Shown in pieces: positions 38,498 through 47,720 of a DNA stretch of 64,000 nt. The stretch's first letter is position 1. Each line of letters starts with the position of its first letter. The notes under the pieces were generated by a model, which did not search any database, was not told the DNA's origin, and saw nothing but the letters and a program-made list of their open reading frames with translations. Position numbers and translations under genes: made by a program. This stretch comes from Pseudomonas faucium (lineage in GTDB: Bacteria; Pseudomonadota; Gammaproteobacteria; Pseudomonadales; Pseudomonadaceae): assembly GCF_021602585.1 (NCBI RefSeq), contig NZ_BQIP01000006.1, positions 62,001 to 126,000 of the forward strand, read 5' to 3'.

Positions 38498-38516
38498 CGC
38501 TCGCAGCAACAGATAC

Positions 38517-38591
38517 AGGGGCGTCGCCAAGCGGTAAGGCAGCAGGTTTTGATCCTGCCATGCGTTGGTTCGAATCCAGCCGCCCCTGCCA
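38517..38591 (+). tRNA. tRNA-Gln (anticodon TTG)
   Basis: A 75-base cloverleaf: acceptor stem AGGGGCG / CGCCCCT, D arm CGCCAAGCGGTAAGGC, anticodon arm GCAGG-TTTTGAT-CCTGC with TTG, T arm with GTTCGAATC, discriminator G and encoded CCA. It lies between ispE and prs, the usual Pseudomonas location. Confidence 0.97.
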
Positions 38592-38639
38592 TTTTCCTTA
38601 TACTCATCCAGGTATACCCTCAGCCTTCAGGTACTGCGC

Positions 38640-39581
38640 GTGTCCAAGATGATGGTCTTTACGGGGAACGCTAACCCCGATCTGGCTCGGCGTGTCGTAC
38701 GTCAGCTGCATATCCCTCTCGGTGACGTCTCTGTCGGTAAATTCTCCGACGGCGAGATCAGCACTGAGATCAATGAAAATGTCCGCGGTAAAGACGTCTT
38801 CATTATTCAGCCGACCTGTGCCCCGACCAACGATAACCTGATGGAACTGGTAGTGATGGCCGATGCCTTCCGCCGCTCCTCAGCATCCCGAATCACCGCC
38901 GTGATTCCTTACTTCGGATATGCCCGCCAGGACCGCCGTCCGCGTTCGGCACGTGTAGCCATCAGCGCCAAAGTCGTCGCTGACATGCTCACTGTCGTCG
39001 GTATCGACCGTGTACTCACCGTCGATCTGCACGCTGACCAGATCCAAGGCTTCTTCGATATCCCCGTCGACAACATCTACGGCTCGCCCGTACTGGTTGA
39101 CGATATCGAAGACCAGCGTTTCGAGAACCTGATGATCGTTTCCCCGGACATCGGTGGTGTCGTGCGCGCACGTGCCGTCGCCAAGTCCCTGGGTGTCGAT
39201 CTGGGTATCATCGACAAGCGCCGTGAAAAGGCTAACCACTCCGAGGTCATGCACATCATCGGCGACGTCGAAGGGCGCACTTGCATCCTGGTAGACGACA
39301 TGGTCGACACCGCCGGCACCCTGTGCCACGCGGCCAAGGCCCTGAAAGAACACGGCGCTGCCAAGGTTTACGCCTATTGCACGCACCCTGTCCTGTCGGG
39401 CCGCGCGATCGAGAACATCGAGAAGTCGGTACTGGACGAGCTGGTGGTGACCAACACCGTTCCGCTGTCAGCCGCTGCTCAAGCCTGTGACCGTATCCGC
39501 CAGCTGGATATCGCACCGGTTGTCGCTGAAGCGGTACGCCGCATCAGCAACGAAGAATCGATCAGCGCGATGTTCCGCTAA
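38640..39581 (+). CDS. prs: Ribose-phosphate pyrophosphokinase (PRPP synthase), GTG start
   Basis: A 313-residue class I PRPP synthase with the flexible loop [16 protein letters not shown], the [12 protein letters not shown] block and the ribose-phosphate loop [13 protein letters not shown]. It makes PRPP for nucleotide, His and Trp synthesis. The GTG at 38640 gives the family N-terminus ([16 protein letters not shown]) and length. Only 48 bases separate it from tRNA-Gln, so both are probably on one primary transcript that tRNA processing would cut. A strong terminator follows. Confidence 0.95.
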   Translation: MSKMMVFTGNANPDLARRVVRQLHIPLGDVSVGKFSDGEISTEINENVRGKDVFIIQPTCAPTNDNLMELVVMADAFRRSSASRITAVIPYFGYARQDRRPRSARVAISAKVVADMLTVVGIDRVLTVDLHADQIQGFFDIPVDNIYGSPVLVDDIEDQRFENLMIVSPDIGGVVRARAVAKSLGVDLGIIDKRREKANHSEVMHIIGDVEGRTCILVDDMVDTAGTLCHAAKALKEHGAAKVYAYCTHPVLSGRAIENIEKSVLDELVVTNTVPLSAAAQACDRIRQLDIAPVVAEAVRRISNEESISAMFR

Positions 39582-39605
39582 GCGGAACCCGTGTTGATGT
39601 GAAGC

Positions 39606-39641
39606 GCCCCGCCCCAGCATTCGTTGGGGCGGGGCTTTTTT
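39606..39641 (+). terminator. Rho-independent terminator of prs
   Basis: A GCCCCGCCCC / GGGGCGGGGC stem with a loop of about nine bases is followed by TTTTTT. It separates prs from rplY. Confidence 0.93.
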
Positions 39642-39699
39642 GCCATCCCCGTTGGCGCTGGTCGCAAACGCCCTCGGGGGGCTATTTTGGAGAAACAAA

Positions 39700-40296
39700 A
39701 TGACTGATTTCACTCTGAACGCCCAAGCGCGTACTGACCTGGGGAAAGGTGCGAGCCGCCGCCTGCGTCACTCGCTGAACATCCCGGCCGTTGTATACGG
39801 TGGCGATAAAGAAGCCCAATCCCTGACCATCGTGGCCAAGGAAATCGCCAAGCTGTTCGAAAACGAAGCTGCCTTCAGCCACGTGATCGAACTGAACGTC
39901 GACGGCACCAAGCAGAACGTCGTGGTCAAGGCCATGCAGCGCCACCCGGCCAAAGGCTTCATCATGCACGCCGACTTCGTTCGCGTCGTTGCTGGCCAGA
40001 AGCTGACCGCCAAGGTTCCGGTTCACTTCGTCGGCGAAGAAGCGCCGGTCAAGAAAGGCGGCGAGATCTCCCACGTCGTTTCCGAGATCGAAGTTTCCTG
40101 CGAAGCCAAAGACCTGCCAGAGTTCATCGAAGTTGACCTGGCCAAGGCTGAAATCGGCACCATCATCCACCTGTCGGACCTGAAAGCTCCGAAAGGCGTA
40201 GAGTTCGTCGCTCTGGCCCACGGTGATGACAAAGCTGTTGCCAACGTTCACGCTCCACGCGTTGCACCAGAAGCTGAAGCAGGCGCCGCTGAGTAA
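39700..40296 (+). CDS. rplY: 50S ribosomal protein L25, long CTC form
   Basis: A 198-residue protein with the L25 domain ([27 protein letters not shown]) binding 5S rRNA and the C-terminal TL5/CTC extension (ITLHLSD-like [21 protein letters not shown]). It has TTGGAGAAACAAA before the ATG at 39700. The codon choice is that of a highly expressed gene. pth follows 79 bases later. Confidence 0.95.
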   Translation: MTDFTLNAQARTDLGKGASRRLRHSLNIPAVVYGGDKEAQSLTIVAKEIAKLFENEAAFSHVIELNVDGTKQNVVVKAMQRHPAKGFIMHADFVRVVAGQKLTAKVPVHFVGEEAPVKKGGEISHVVSEIEVSCEAKDLPEFIEVDLAKAEIGTIIHLSDLKAPKGVEFVALAHGDDKAVANVHAPRVAPEAEAGAAE

Positions 40297-40375
40297 TCCA
40301 CTCGCGCGCCGGTGTTGATCGGGTTACAGTGCCGCGCGCCCTGTAACCCACCAACTCCAAGGAAGAGCCCCTGAC

Positions 40376-40960
40376 GTGACCGCCATCCAGTTGATCGTTG
40401 GCCTGGGTAACCCCGGCCCCGAATACGAACAGACCCGGCATAACGCAGGGGCTCTTTTCGTTGAACGCATTGCCAGCGCCCAGCGCGTCTGCTTGACCGC
40501 TGACCGCAAGTATTTCGGCCTGACGGCTAAATTCAGCCATCAGGGCAACGACGTTCGTCTGCTCATCCCCACCACCTACATGAACCGTAGCGGCCAGTCC
40601 GTGGCGGCCTTGGCCAATTTCTTCCGCATCAAGCCGGAAGCGATCCTGGTGGCGCATGACGAACTCGACCTGCCTCCGGGCGTCGCCAAGCTCAAGCGCG
40701 GCGGTGGCCATGGTGGGCACAACGGCCTGCGCGACATCATCGCGCAGCTCGGCAACCAGAACGACTTCCACCGCCTGCGGCTTGGCATTGGCCACCCGGG
40801 CGACGCCAAACTGGTCTCCAACTTCGTCCTGGGCCGCGCGCCGCGCGCCGAGCAGGAGAAGCTCGACGCCAGCATCGATTTTGCCCTCGGCGTGCTGCCG
40901 GATGTGCTCGCCGGCGATTTCGCCAAGGCGATGCGCGAGCTGCACAGCCAGAAGGCCTGA
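40376..40960 (+). CDS. pth: Peptidyl-tRNA hydrolase, GTG start
   Basis: A 194-residue enzyme with Asn12 and the catalytic His22 in [17 protein letters not shown] and Asp95 in [11 protein letters not shown]. It releases peptides from drop-off tRNAs. The GTG at 40376 follows AAGGAAGAG. ychF follows after 22 bases; rplY-pth-ychF is conserved. Confidence 0.95.
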   Translation: MTAIQLIVGLGNPGPEYEQTRHNAGALFVERIASAQRVCLTADRKYFGLTAKFSHQGNDVRLLIPTTYMNRSGQSVAALANFFRIKPEAILVAHDELDLPPGVAKLKRGGGHGGHNGLRDIIAQLGNQNDFHRLRLGIGHPGDAKLVSNFVLGRAPRAEQEKLDASIDFALGVLPDVLAGDFAKAMRELHSQKA

Positions 40961-40982
40961 TTTCCTAGAGAGGGGAATACCC

Positions 40983-42083
40983 ATGGGTTTCAATTGCGGC
41001 ATCGTCGGCCTGCCCAACGTCGGCAAGTCCACCCTGTTCAACGCCCTGACCAAGTCTGGCATCGCGGCGGAGAACTTCCCTTTCTGCACCATCGAGCCGA
41101 ACAGCGGCATCGTGCCGATGCCCGACGCGCGCCTGGCGGCGCTGGCGGAAATCGTCAAGCCCAACCGCATCCTGCCGACCACCATGGAGTTCGTCGACAT
41201 CGCAGGCCTGGTGGCCGGTGCTTCGAAGGGTGAAGGCCTGGGCAACAAGTTCCTCGCCAACATCCGCGAGACCGACGCCATCGCCCACGTGGTGCGCTGC
41301 TTCGAAGACGAGAACGTGATTCACGTTTCCAACAGCGTCGACCCCAAGCGCGACATCGAGATCATCGACCTGGAGCTGATCTTCGCCGACCTCGACAGCT
41401 GCGAGAAGCAACTGCAGAAGGTTGCCCGCAACGCCAAGGGCGGCGACAAGGACGCCCTGGCGCAGAAGGCCATCCTGGAAAAACTGATCCCGCACTTCAC
41501 CGAAGGCAAGCCGGCGCGCAGCCTGATGAAGAACATGGCTGACGACGAGAAGGCCGTCATCCGTGGCTTCCACCTGCTGACCAGCAAGCCTGTGATGTAC
41601 ATCGCCAACGTTGCCGAAGACGGCTTCGACAACAACCCGCACCTGGACGTGGTCAAGGCCATCGCCGAGGAAGAAGGCGCGGTGGTGGTGCCGGTGTGCA
41701 ACAAGATCGAAGCCGAAATCGCCGAGCTCGACGACGGCGAGGAAAAGGACATGTTCCTCGAGGCCCTGGGCCTGGAAGAGCCTGGCCTGAACCGCGTGAT
41801 CCGCGCCGGTTACGAGCTGCTGAACCTGCAGACCTACTTCACTGCCGGCGTGCAGGAAGTGCGTGCCTGGACCGTGCGCGTCGGCGCCACCGCGCCGCAG
41901 GCCGCTGGCGTGATCCACACCGACTTCGAAAAAGGCTTCATCCGCGCCGAAGTGGTGGCCTATGACGACTTCATCCAGTTCAAGGGTGAAAGCGGTGCCA
42001 AGGAAGCCGGCAAATGGCGCCTGGAAGGCAAGGACTACATCGTCAAGGACGGCGATGTGATGCACTTCCGCTTCAACGTATAA
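40983..42083 (+). CDS. ychF: Redox-responsive ATPase YchF (Obg family)
   Basis: A 366-residue protein with the P-loop [14 protein letters not shown] (9-22), [13 protein letters not shown], a coiled helical insertion and the C-terminal TGS domain ([22 protein letters not shown]). YchF binds ATP rather than GTP and associates with ribosomes. The frame is open upstream within pth, but the ATG at 40983 gives the invariant [12 protein letters not shown] start. Confidence 0.95.
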   Translation: MGFNCGIVGLPNVGKSTLFNALTKSGIAAENFPFCTIEPNSGIVPMPDARLAALAEIVKPNRILPTTMEFVDIAGLVAGASKGEGLGNKFLANIRETDAIAHVVRCFEDENVIHVSNSVDPKRDIEIIDLELIFADLDSCEKQLQKVARNAKGGDKDALAQKAILEKLIPHFTEGKPARSLMKNMADDEKAVIRGFHLLTSKPVMYIANVAEDGFDNNPHLDVVKAIAEEEGAVVVPVCNKIEAEIAELDDGEEKDMFLEALGLEEPGLNRVIRAGYELLNLQTYFTAGVQEVRAWTVRVGATAPQAAGVIHTDFEKGFIRAEVVAYDDFIQFKGESGAKEAGKWRLEGKDYIVKDGDVMHFRFNV

Positions 42084-42095
42084 CGCAACACCTGC

Positions 42096-42195
42096 GGCGC
42101 CCCCTTCGCCGGCAAGCCGGCTTCCACAGCAATGGCACTGTCCTCGAGAACAGTGACCAACCTGTGGGAGCCGGCTTGCCGGCGAAGGGGGCGCC
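42096..42195. repeat. REP inverted pair, type a
   Basis: GGCGCCCCCTTCGCCGGC-AAGCCGGCTTCCACAG and its near-complement flank a 33-base loop, which itself contains CACTGT / ACAGTG. It lies between ychF and the SulP gene, both plus strand. Confidence 0.85.
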
Positions 42196-42277
42196 GCCGT
42201 TTCCGCCCTCCGTACACTAAGCTGACTCTCGGAAGAGCCCAGCGCGGTTGATGCGCCCTCTTCCCGGAGCCTCGACC

Positions 42278-43999
42278 ATGCCTCAAACCCCACCCCGCCC
42301 CCGCTTCGACTGGCAACGCTGGTTACCCGGCCTGGCCACCCTCATGCATTACCAGCTGGCCTGGCTGCCCAAGGACATCGCCGCAGGCCTTGTACTGACC
42401 ACCATGCTGGTGCCCGTGGGCATCGCCTACGCCGAAGCGTCCGGGGTTCCCGGCATCTATGGCCTCTACGCCACCATCATCCCGCTGCTGGCCTACGCCC
42501 TGTTCGGCCCCAGCCGCATCCTCGTGCTCGGCCCGGACTCGGCATTGGCTGCGCCGATCCTGGCCGTGGTGGTGCAATACGCGGCCAGCGACCCGCAGCG
42601 AGCGATCGCCATCGCCAGCATGATGGCCCTGGTGGCCGGCGCCTTCTGCGTGATCGCCGGGTTGCTGCGCCTGGGCTTCATCACCGAATTGCTGTCCAAA
42701 CCGATCCGCTATGGCTACATGAATGGCATCGCCCTGACCGTGCTGATCAGCCAGCTGCCCAAGCTGTTCGGCCTTTCCGTCGACAGCCAAGGGCCGCTTC
42801 GCGACCTCTGGCACCTGGCCCAGGCGTTGTTGGCTGGGAAAGGGCACTGGCCGAGTTTTGCCATTGGCGCCGGGTGCCTCGCGCTGATCCTGTTGCTCAA
42901 GCCGTTCAAGCGCCTGCCAGGCATCCTGATCGCCGTGGTGCTGGCGACGTTGGCGGTGAGCCTGTTCAAGCTCGACCAGCTCGGCGTGAAAGTGCTCGGC
43001 CAACTGCCGCAGGGGCTGCCGAGCCTGGTCTTGCCCTGGGTGACCGACATCGACCTGGTGGAGGTGCTGCTGGGCGGCATCGCCGTGGCCCTGGTGTCGT
43101 TCGCCGACACCAGCGTGCTGTCACGCACCTACGCGGCGCGCCTTAAGACCCCGGTCGACCCGAACCAGGAGATGTTCGGCCTGGGCGTGGCGAACCTGGC
43201 TGCCGGCCTGTTCCAGGGCATCCCCATCAGCAGCAGTTCGTCGCGTACACCGGTGGCGGAAGCGGCGGGCTCGAAAACCCAGCTGACCGGCATCATCGGT
43301 GCGCTGGCGGTCACCCTGCTGCTGCTGGTGGCACCCAACCTGATGCAGCACCTGCCCACCAGCGCACTGGCCGCCGTGGTGATTGCCGCGGCGCTGGGGC
43401 TGTTCGAGTTTGCCGACCTCAAGCGCATCTTCCGCATGCAGCAATGGGAATTCTGGCTGTCGTTCACCTGCTTCGTCGGGGTTGCGGTGTTCGGTGCCAT
43501 CCCCGGCATCTGCATTGCCGTGGCGATCTCGGTGATCGAGTTTCTCTGGGACGGCTGGCGCCCGCATTACGCCGTGCTCGGGCGGGTCGACGGCACCCGC
43601 GGTTACCATGACGTGCAACGTTATCCACAGGCGCGGCGCATCCCGGGGTTCGTGCTGCTGCGCTGGGATGCGCCGCTGTTCTTTGCCAATGCCGAGCAGT
43701 TTCAGAACACGGTGCTGGGCGCCGTGGATGAGTCCCCTACCCCGGTGCAACGGTTGGTGATCGCGGCGGAGCCTGTAACCAGCATCGACGTCACCTCCGC
43801 CGACATGCTCGCCGAGCTGGACCGGGCGCTGGAGGCACGCGGGGTGGAGCTGCAGTTTGCCGAGATGAAAGACCCGGTGAAGGACAAGATGAAGCGGTTC
43901 GGGTTGTTCCAGCACATGGGCGAGACCGCGTTCCACCCCACTGTCGGGGCTGCTGTGGATGCTTATCTGGAAGAGGCCGGGGTGGACTGGAAGCCCTAG
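42278..43999 (+). CDS. SulP family anion transporter with STAS domain (573 aa)
   Basis: The N-terminal transmembrane domain of about 12-14 helices carries the SulP signature PVGIAYAEASGVPGIYGLYA, and a cytoplasmic STAS domain ends the protein (about 455-560: RIPGFVLLRWDAPLFFANAEQF, VIAAEPVTSIDVTSADML). Relatives carry sulfate, bicarbonate or dicarboxylates; the substrate cannot be told here. ATG 42278 has GGAG and is preferred over upstream TTG and ATG codons. A REP pair follows. Confidence 0.88.
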   Translation: MPQTPPRPRFDWQRWLPGLATLMHYQLAWLPKDIAAGLVLTTMLVPVGIAYAEASGVPGIYGLYATIIPLLAYALFGPSRILVLGPDSALAAPILAVVVQYAASDPQRAIAIASMMALVAGAFCVIAGLLRLGFITELLSKPIRYGYMNGIALTVLISQLPKLFGLSVDSQGPLRDLWHLAQALLAGKGHWPSFAIGAGCLALILLLKPFKRLPGILIAVVLATLAVSLFKLDQLGVKVLGQLPQGLPSLVLPWVTDIDLVEVLLGGIAVALVSFADTSVLSRTYAARLKTPVDPNQEMFGLGVANLAAGLFQGIPISSSSSRTPVAEAAGSKTQLTGIIGALAVTLLLLVAPNLMQHLPTSALAAVVIAAALGLFEFADLKRIFRMQQWEFWLSFTCFVGVAVFGAIPGICIAVAISVIEFLWDGWRPHYAVLGRVDGTRGYHDVQRYPQARRIPGFVLLRWDAPLFFANAEQFQNTVLGAVDESPTPVQRLVIAAEPVTSIDVTSADMLAELDRALEARGVELQFAEMKDPVKDKMKRFGLFQHMGETAFHPTVGAAVDAYLEEAGVDWKP

Positions 44000-44009
44000 G
44001 TTGGCAGTC

Positions 44010-44093
44010 CCGGCCCTATCGCCGGCAAGCCGGCTCCCACAGGTGAGCAAGGCGCTATACCTGTGGGAGCCGGCTTGCCGGCGATAGGGCCGG
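44010..44093. repeat. REP inverted pair, type a
   Basis: CCGGCCCTATCGCCGGC-AAGCCGGCTCCCACAGG and its exact complement, separated by about 14 bases, lie between the convergent SulP and DUF2955 genes. Confidence 0.9.
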
Positions 44094-44102
44094 AACGGGC
44101 AA

Positions 44103-45113
44103 CTAAACAGCCCGCACCCTGCGCCGATCGATCCAGCTCACCATGGCACTGGCATACACCGACACCGCAAGAAACAACGCCATGCGCACGGCAAAGGCCC
44201 GGTACACATCCTGCCCTCCCGCACTGTCCTGCACTGATTGCCCCAGCAATATCAGCATCGTCGTCAGGCAACTCACCCAGTAACCCGGGCTATGCCGGGT
44301 CGCCACCACGCGGTACAGCCGCCGCGCCTGCCACAAGGTGAACAGCAGCACCCAGAGGAAAAACATCCACAGGTGCACGAACACACTCAACGCCCCCCAC
44401 ATCAGTATCGCAAGCACCCCGGCCAGCAAGGTCGAGCCAATCAGCTCGCGGCTGGCGTGGCGGGCGCGGGTTTCCTCGGCCTGCTGGCCCAGGCTCACCG
44501 ACTTCATGATCAGTGGCATGAACGAGTCCGGCGCAATCAGCGCCAGCAGAAACGCCGGCATGACGATCAGCGTGGCGCGCAGGGCGACCCAGCTCACATC
44601 CGCGCTGGCAAGCGACGGCGGCGACGGCTGTGCAGGCGCATCCAGGGGCTCGGGAAACAGCACGTGGGCAACTGCGCTCCCGAGCACCGCCAGCAACATG
44701 CCCTTGGCCAACGCCTCGACCACCGACAAAGCCAGGGTGAAATCGCCGGTGCCGGCTGCAGCGATCATGGTCAGGCCGATCACCAGCAGGTTGGCCAGCA
44801 GGCCATTGCCCCCCTTGAGCGCATAGCGCAGCACCAGGAACACGCCGACGCCGACCAGCAGCACCCCACTCACCGGCGCGTGGCGCAGCAGCGGAATCAG
44901 CAACAGGCCGCTGCCGCAAGCGAGCAGCACCAGTACGGCCAGCAGCGGTGCAGCGCGCAAGGGCAGCGGCTGGCTGCGCATGGCCAGCAGCAACAGCGCG
45001 AACACCGGCGCCAGGATCGGTATTGGCAACCCCAGGCCGAAGCTCGCCGCCAGGCACAGCGCCACGCCCCAGGCCAGGCGCAGCGCACGCAGGCGGCGCA
45101 GCTCAATAGGCAT
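44103..45113 (-). CDS. DUF2955 domain-containing inner-membrane protein, FUSC-like (336 aa)
   Basis: About ten hydrophobic segments in two groups of four to six, separated by a short cytoplasmic loop (FPEPLDAPAQPSPPSLASAD), resemble the aromatic-acid exporter AaeB/FUSC superfamily; the start RLRALRLAWGVALCLAASFGL fits DUF2955. AaeB-like pumps work with an HlyD-type adaptor and an outer-membrane channel, and both are encoded immediately upstream with overlaps. It is the last gene of the run. Confidence 0.8.
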   Translation of the reverse strand: MPIELRRLRALRLAWGVALCLAASFGLGLPIPILAPVFALLLLAMRSQPLPLRAAPLLAVLVLLACGSGLLLIPLLRHAPVSGVLLVGVGVFLVLRYALKGGNGLLANLLVIGLTMIAAAGTGDFTLALSVVEALAKGMLLAVLGSAVAHVLFPEPLDAPAQPSPPSLASADVSWVALRATLIVMPAFLLALIAPDSFMPLIMKSVSLGQQAEETRARHASRELIGSTLLAGVLAILMWGALSVFVHLWMFFLWVLLFTLWQARRLYRVVATRHSPGYWVSCLTTMLILLGQSVQDSAGGQDVYRAFAVRMALFLAVSVYASAMVSWIDRRRVRAV

Positions 45114-46206
45114 AGGCCAGCCAGCTCATCAGCCACATGAACAGCCGGCCCAGCAGGTTCAGCGGGTTGCCCTCGCCGGGCAATGCCATGACTTCTGCCT
45201 GGCCGCCCACGCGCAGGCCGGAGCGGTCCTGCAACTGGTCGCGGTCGAGTTCGACGATCACCGGAAAGCGCTGCGCCGAGCGCAACCACTCGCGGCTGTT
45301 CTGCACCGTCGGCAAGCTGCCCGGTGGCGTGCTCTGGCCAACGCTCACGCCATAGCCGATGCTGCGCACCCGCCCTTTCAGCACTTGGCCCGGCATCGAA
45401 TCGAGCACCACCAGCACCGGCACCCCCGGGCGCAGCCGGCCCAGGTTGTTCTCGGTCATGTCGGCACTGATCCACACGTCATGGATGGCGATCAGGGTCA
45501 TCATCGGCGTGCCGGCGCCCACGTAGTGGCCGACGTCGGTACGCAGGTCGGTGATCAGCCCGTTGGCTTCAGCACGCACCACGGTGCGGGCAAGGTCCAG
45601 CCGGGCCTTTTCGACAGTGGCCGCCGCGCTGCGCAGCTGTGCGTTGTCGGCCTCGCCACCGCCTTGCTGTTCACGCGCCCGGGCCACTTCGGCGCGGGCC
45701 GATGCCACCTTGCTGATGGCCTGGTCGCGGGTGGCCTGGGCGCCTTCCAGGCGGCGCACCGACACCGTGCCCGGGTCTTCCTCGATCAGCCGCTTGAGCC
45801 GCTCGGCATCCTGGCGCGCCTTGCGCTCGTTGGCCTGGGCCGCCAGCAGCGCCGCCTGGGCCGAATCGATGCCGGCGGTGTTGGCACCGATCTGCCGGCG
45901 CACGGTATCGAGGTCGGCCTCGGCGCGCGCCAGGGCGATACGGTACTGCTCCTGGTCCAGTTCGAACAACACGTCGCCGCGCTGCACCTCCTGGTTGTTG
46001 CCCACCGCCACGCGCGTGACCGCCCCGGCGACCTCGGCCGCCACCGGCACCACGTAGGCCTGCAGGCGGGCCTGCTGGGTATAGGGTGTGAAGCGGTCGG
46101 CGAGCAGGTACCAGACCAGGCTCACGACGATGACCAACAGCACCCAGCGCATGCCGCGGTCCGGGGCTGGGGCGTGTGCGGGGGGCGTTTGCTTGTTGTC
46201 GCTCAT
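45103..46206 (-). CDS. HlyD/EmrA family periplasmic adaptor (367 aa)
   Basis: An N-terminal membrane anchor (WVLLVIVVSLVWYLLADRF, about 26-44) is followed by the lipoyl half-motif (VAVGNNQEVQRGDVLFELD), a long coiled coil and the second half (LARTVVRAEANGLITDLRTDVG), then a beta-barrel domain. It should bridge the DUF2955 pump to the outer-membrane factor. It overlaps DUF2955 by 11 bases and the outer-membrane gene by four. Confidence 0.9.
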   Translation of the reverse strand: MSDNKQTPPAHAPAPDRGMRWVLLVIVVSLVWYLLADRFTPYTQQARLQAYVVPVAAEVAGAVTRVAVGNNQEVQRGDVLFELDQEQYRIALARAEADLDTVRRQIGANTAGIDSAQAALLAAQANERKARQDAERLKRLIEEDPGTVSVRRLEGAQATRDQAISKVASARAEVARAREQQGGGEADNAQLRSAAATVEKARLDLARTVVRAEANGLITDLRTDVGHYVGAGTPMMTLIAIHDVWISADMTENNLGRLRPGVPVLVVLDSMPGQVLKGRVRSIGYGVSVGQSTPPGSLPTVQNSREWLRSAQRFPVIVELDRDQLQDRSGLRVGGQAEVMALPGEGNPLNLLGRLFMWLMSWLAYAY

Positions 46207-47720
46207 TGGCTTCCACCCTGTTCAGGGGCGTCGAGCAGATCGCCCCAGTCGGTACGTTGTTGCATCTGCTGACGCGTTGCGGGGTCGATGGGCGCGTGGC
46301 GGGTATCCCAGCCGCCGCCCAGCGCCTTGTACAAATTCACCAGGCTGCTCACCGCATTGCCGCGGCTGACCAGGTAGCCATCCTGCTGCTGCAGCAACAG
46401 TTGCTGGGCATCGAGCACGCGCTGGAAGTCGGCGAAGCCTTCGCGGTATTGCGAGCTGGCCAGGTTCAACGAGCGCTGCGCCGCCTGCGAAGCATCCTGG
46501 CGGATGGTTGCACTCTGCAGCGAGCGCACCAGGCCGCTGGCGGCATCGTCGGCCTCGCGCGCCGCTTCGCGCACGCCCTGGTGGTACAGCTCGAGCAGTT
46601 GCTGCAGGCGCGCATCCTCCACGCGCACGGCGTTCTTGCGCCGGCCGTAGTCGAACGGGTTCCAGATCAGGCTCGGCCCGGCTGCCAGGTCGAAGCTGTT
46701 GGGCAGGTGGCTGGCCGAGGCGAAGCTCCAGCCGATGCTGCCGAGCAGGCTGATCTGTGGATAAAGGTCCGCTTCGGCGACCCCGACCAGGGCCGACTGC
46801 GCCGCCACTGCCTGCTCGGCGGCGCGCACATCCGGGCGGCGCAGCAGCAGGTTGGCGGGTACGTCCTGCAGCACGGCGCGGTCGGGCAGCGGCAACTGGC
46901 CGTGCCGCGCCTGCAGCTCCGGCAGCGGCCCAGGCGGGCGGCCGAGCAGCGAGCAGAGCACGTTATGCAGGGCATTGAGCTGGTTCTCGAACTCGGGGAT
47001 GGTGGCCTGGGTGGCCAGGTACTGGGTGCGCGCCTGCTGCCAGTCCAGCTCGTCGTTCTCGCCGTGGCGGAACAGCCGTTCGGTGATTTCCAGGCTACGC
47101 GCCTGGCGCCTGGCGTTCTCCACGGCAATCGCCAGGCGCGCTTCGGTGGTGCGCACGGCGAAGTAGGTATCGGCCACCTGGGCACGCAGCAGCACCATGG
47201 CGTCGGCGTAGTTGGCCTGGGAGGCGAAGTAGGCCGCGTCGGCGCTTTCGATGGCGCGGCTGAAGCGCCCCCAGAAGTCGATTTCCCAGCCGATGTCGAA
47301 GCCCGCGCTGGACTGCCAGAACACCGAGTCGCGGGCGCTGGCGGTACCCGACTGGTTCTGCTTGAGGTACAGGCTTTGCGCACGCAGCTGCTGCAGCTGT
47401 GGATAACGCCCGGTCTGCACGATGGCCAGCTGGGCGCGGGCCTCGGCGATGCGCAGGCCGGCAACCCGCAGGTTGCTGTTGTGGGCGTCGGCTTCGGCGA
47501 TCAGTGCATCCAGGGTAGGGTCGGCGAACACCGCCCACCACTGCTGCAGGTCTGGCGCCGCGGCGGGCCGCCCGGCCTGGTCCAGCAGTGGCGTGTTCCA
47601 GCTCGCCAGCCAAGGGTCCTGCGGCGGCTGGAAATCCGGGCCGACCTGGGTGCAGCCGGCCAGCAGGGCAAGCAGGCTGACGGCATGGCACGCAGCAGGC
47701 CAGGTGCCGCGATGCCTCAC
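46203..47720 (-). CDS. NodT/OprM-type outer-membrane efflux lipoprotein, GTG start (505 aa)
   Basis: A signal ending LLALLAG-C precedes QVGPDFQPPQDPW, the standard NodT/OprM N-terminus. Two TolC-like repeats follow (LRVAGLRIAEARAQLAIVQTGRYP; later LVGVAEADLYPQISLLGSIGW). It forms the trimeric exit channel of a tripartite pump. The GTG at 47720 overlaps the stop of the AI-2E gene (GTGA); the open frame upstream is that gene read in another frame. Confidence 0.88.
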   Translation of the reverse strand: MRHRGTWPAACHAVSLLALLAGCTQVGPDFQPPQDPWLASWNTPLLDQAGRPAAAPDLQQWWAVFADPTLDALIAEADAHNSNLRVAGLRIAEARAQLAIVQTGRYPQLQQLRAQSLYLKQNQSGTASARDSVFWQSSAGFDIGWEIDFWGRFSRAIESADAAYFASQANYADAMVLLRAQVADTYFAVRTTEARLAIAVENARRQARSLEITERLFRHGENDELDWQQARTQYLATQATIPEFENQLNALHNVLCSLLGRPPGPLPELQARHGQLPLPDRAVLQDVPANLLLRRPDVRAAEQAVAAQSALVGVAEADLYPQISLLGSIGWSFASASHLPNSFDLAAGPSLIWNPFDYGRRKNAVRVEDARLQQLLELYHQGVREAAREADDAASGLVRSLQSATIRQDASQAAQRSLNLASSQYREGFADFQRVLDAQQLLLQQQDGYLVSRGNAVSSLVNLYKALGGGWDTRHAPIDPATRQQMQQRTDWGDLLDAPEQGGSQ

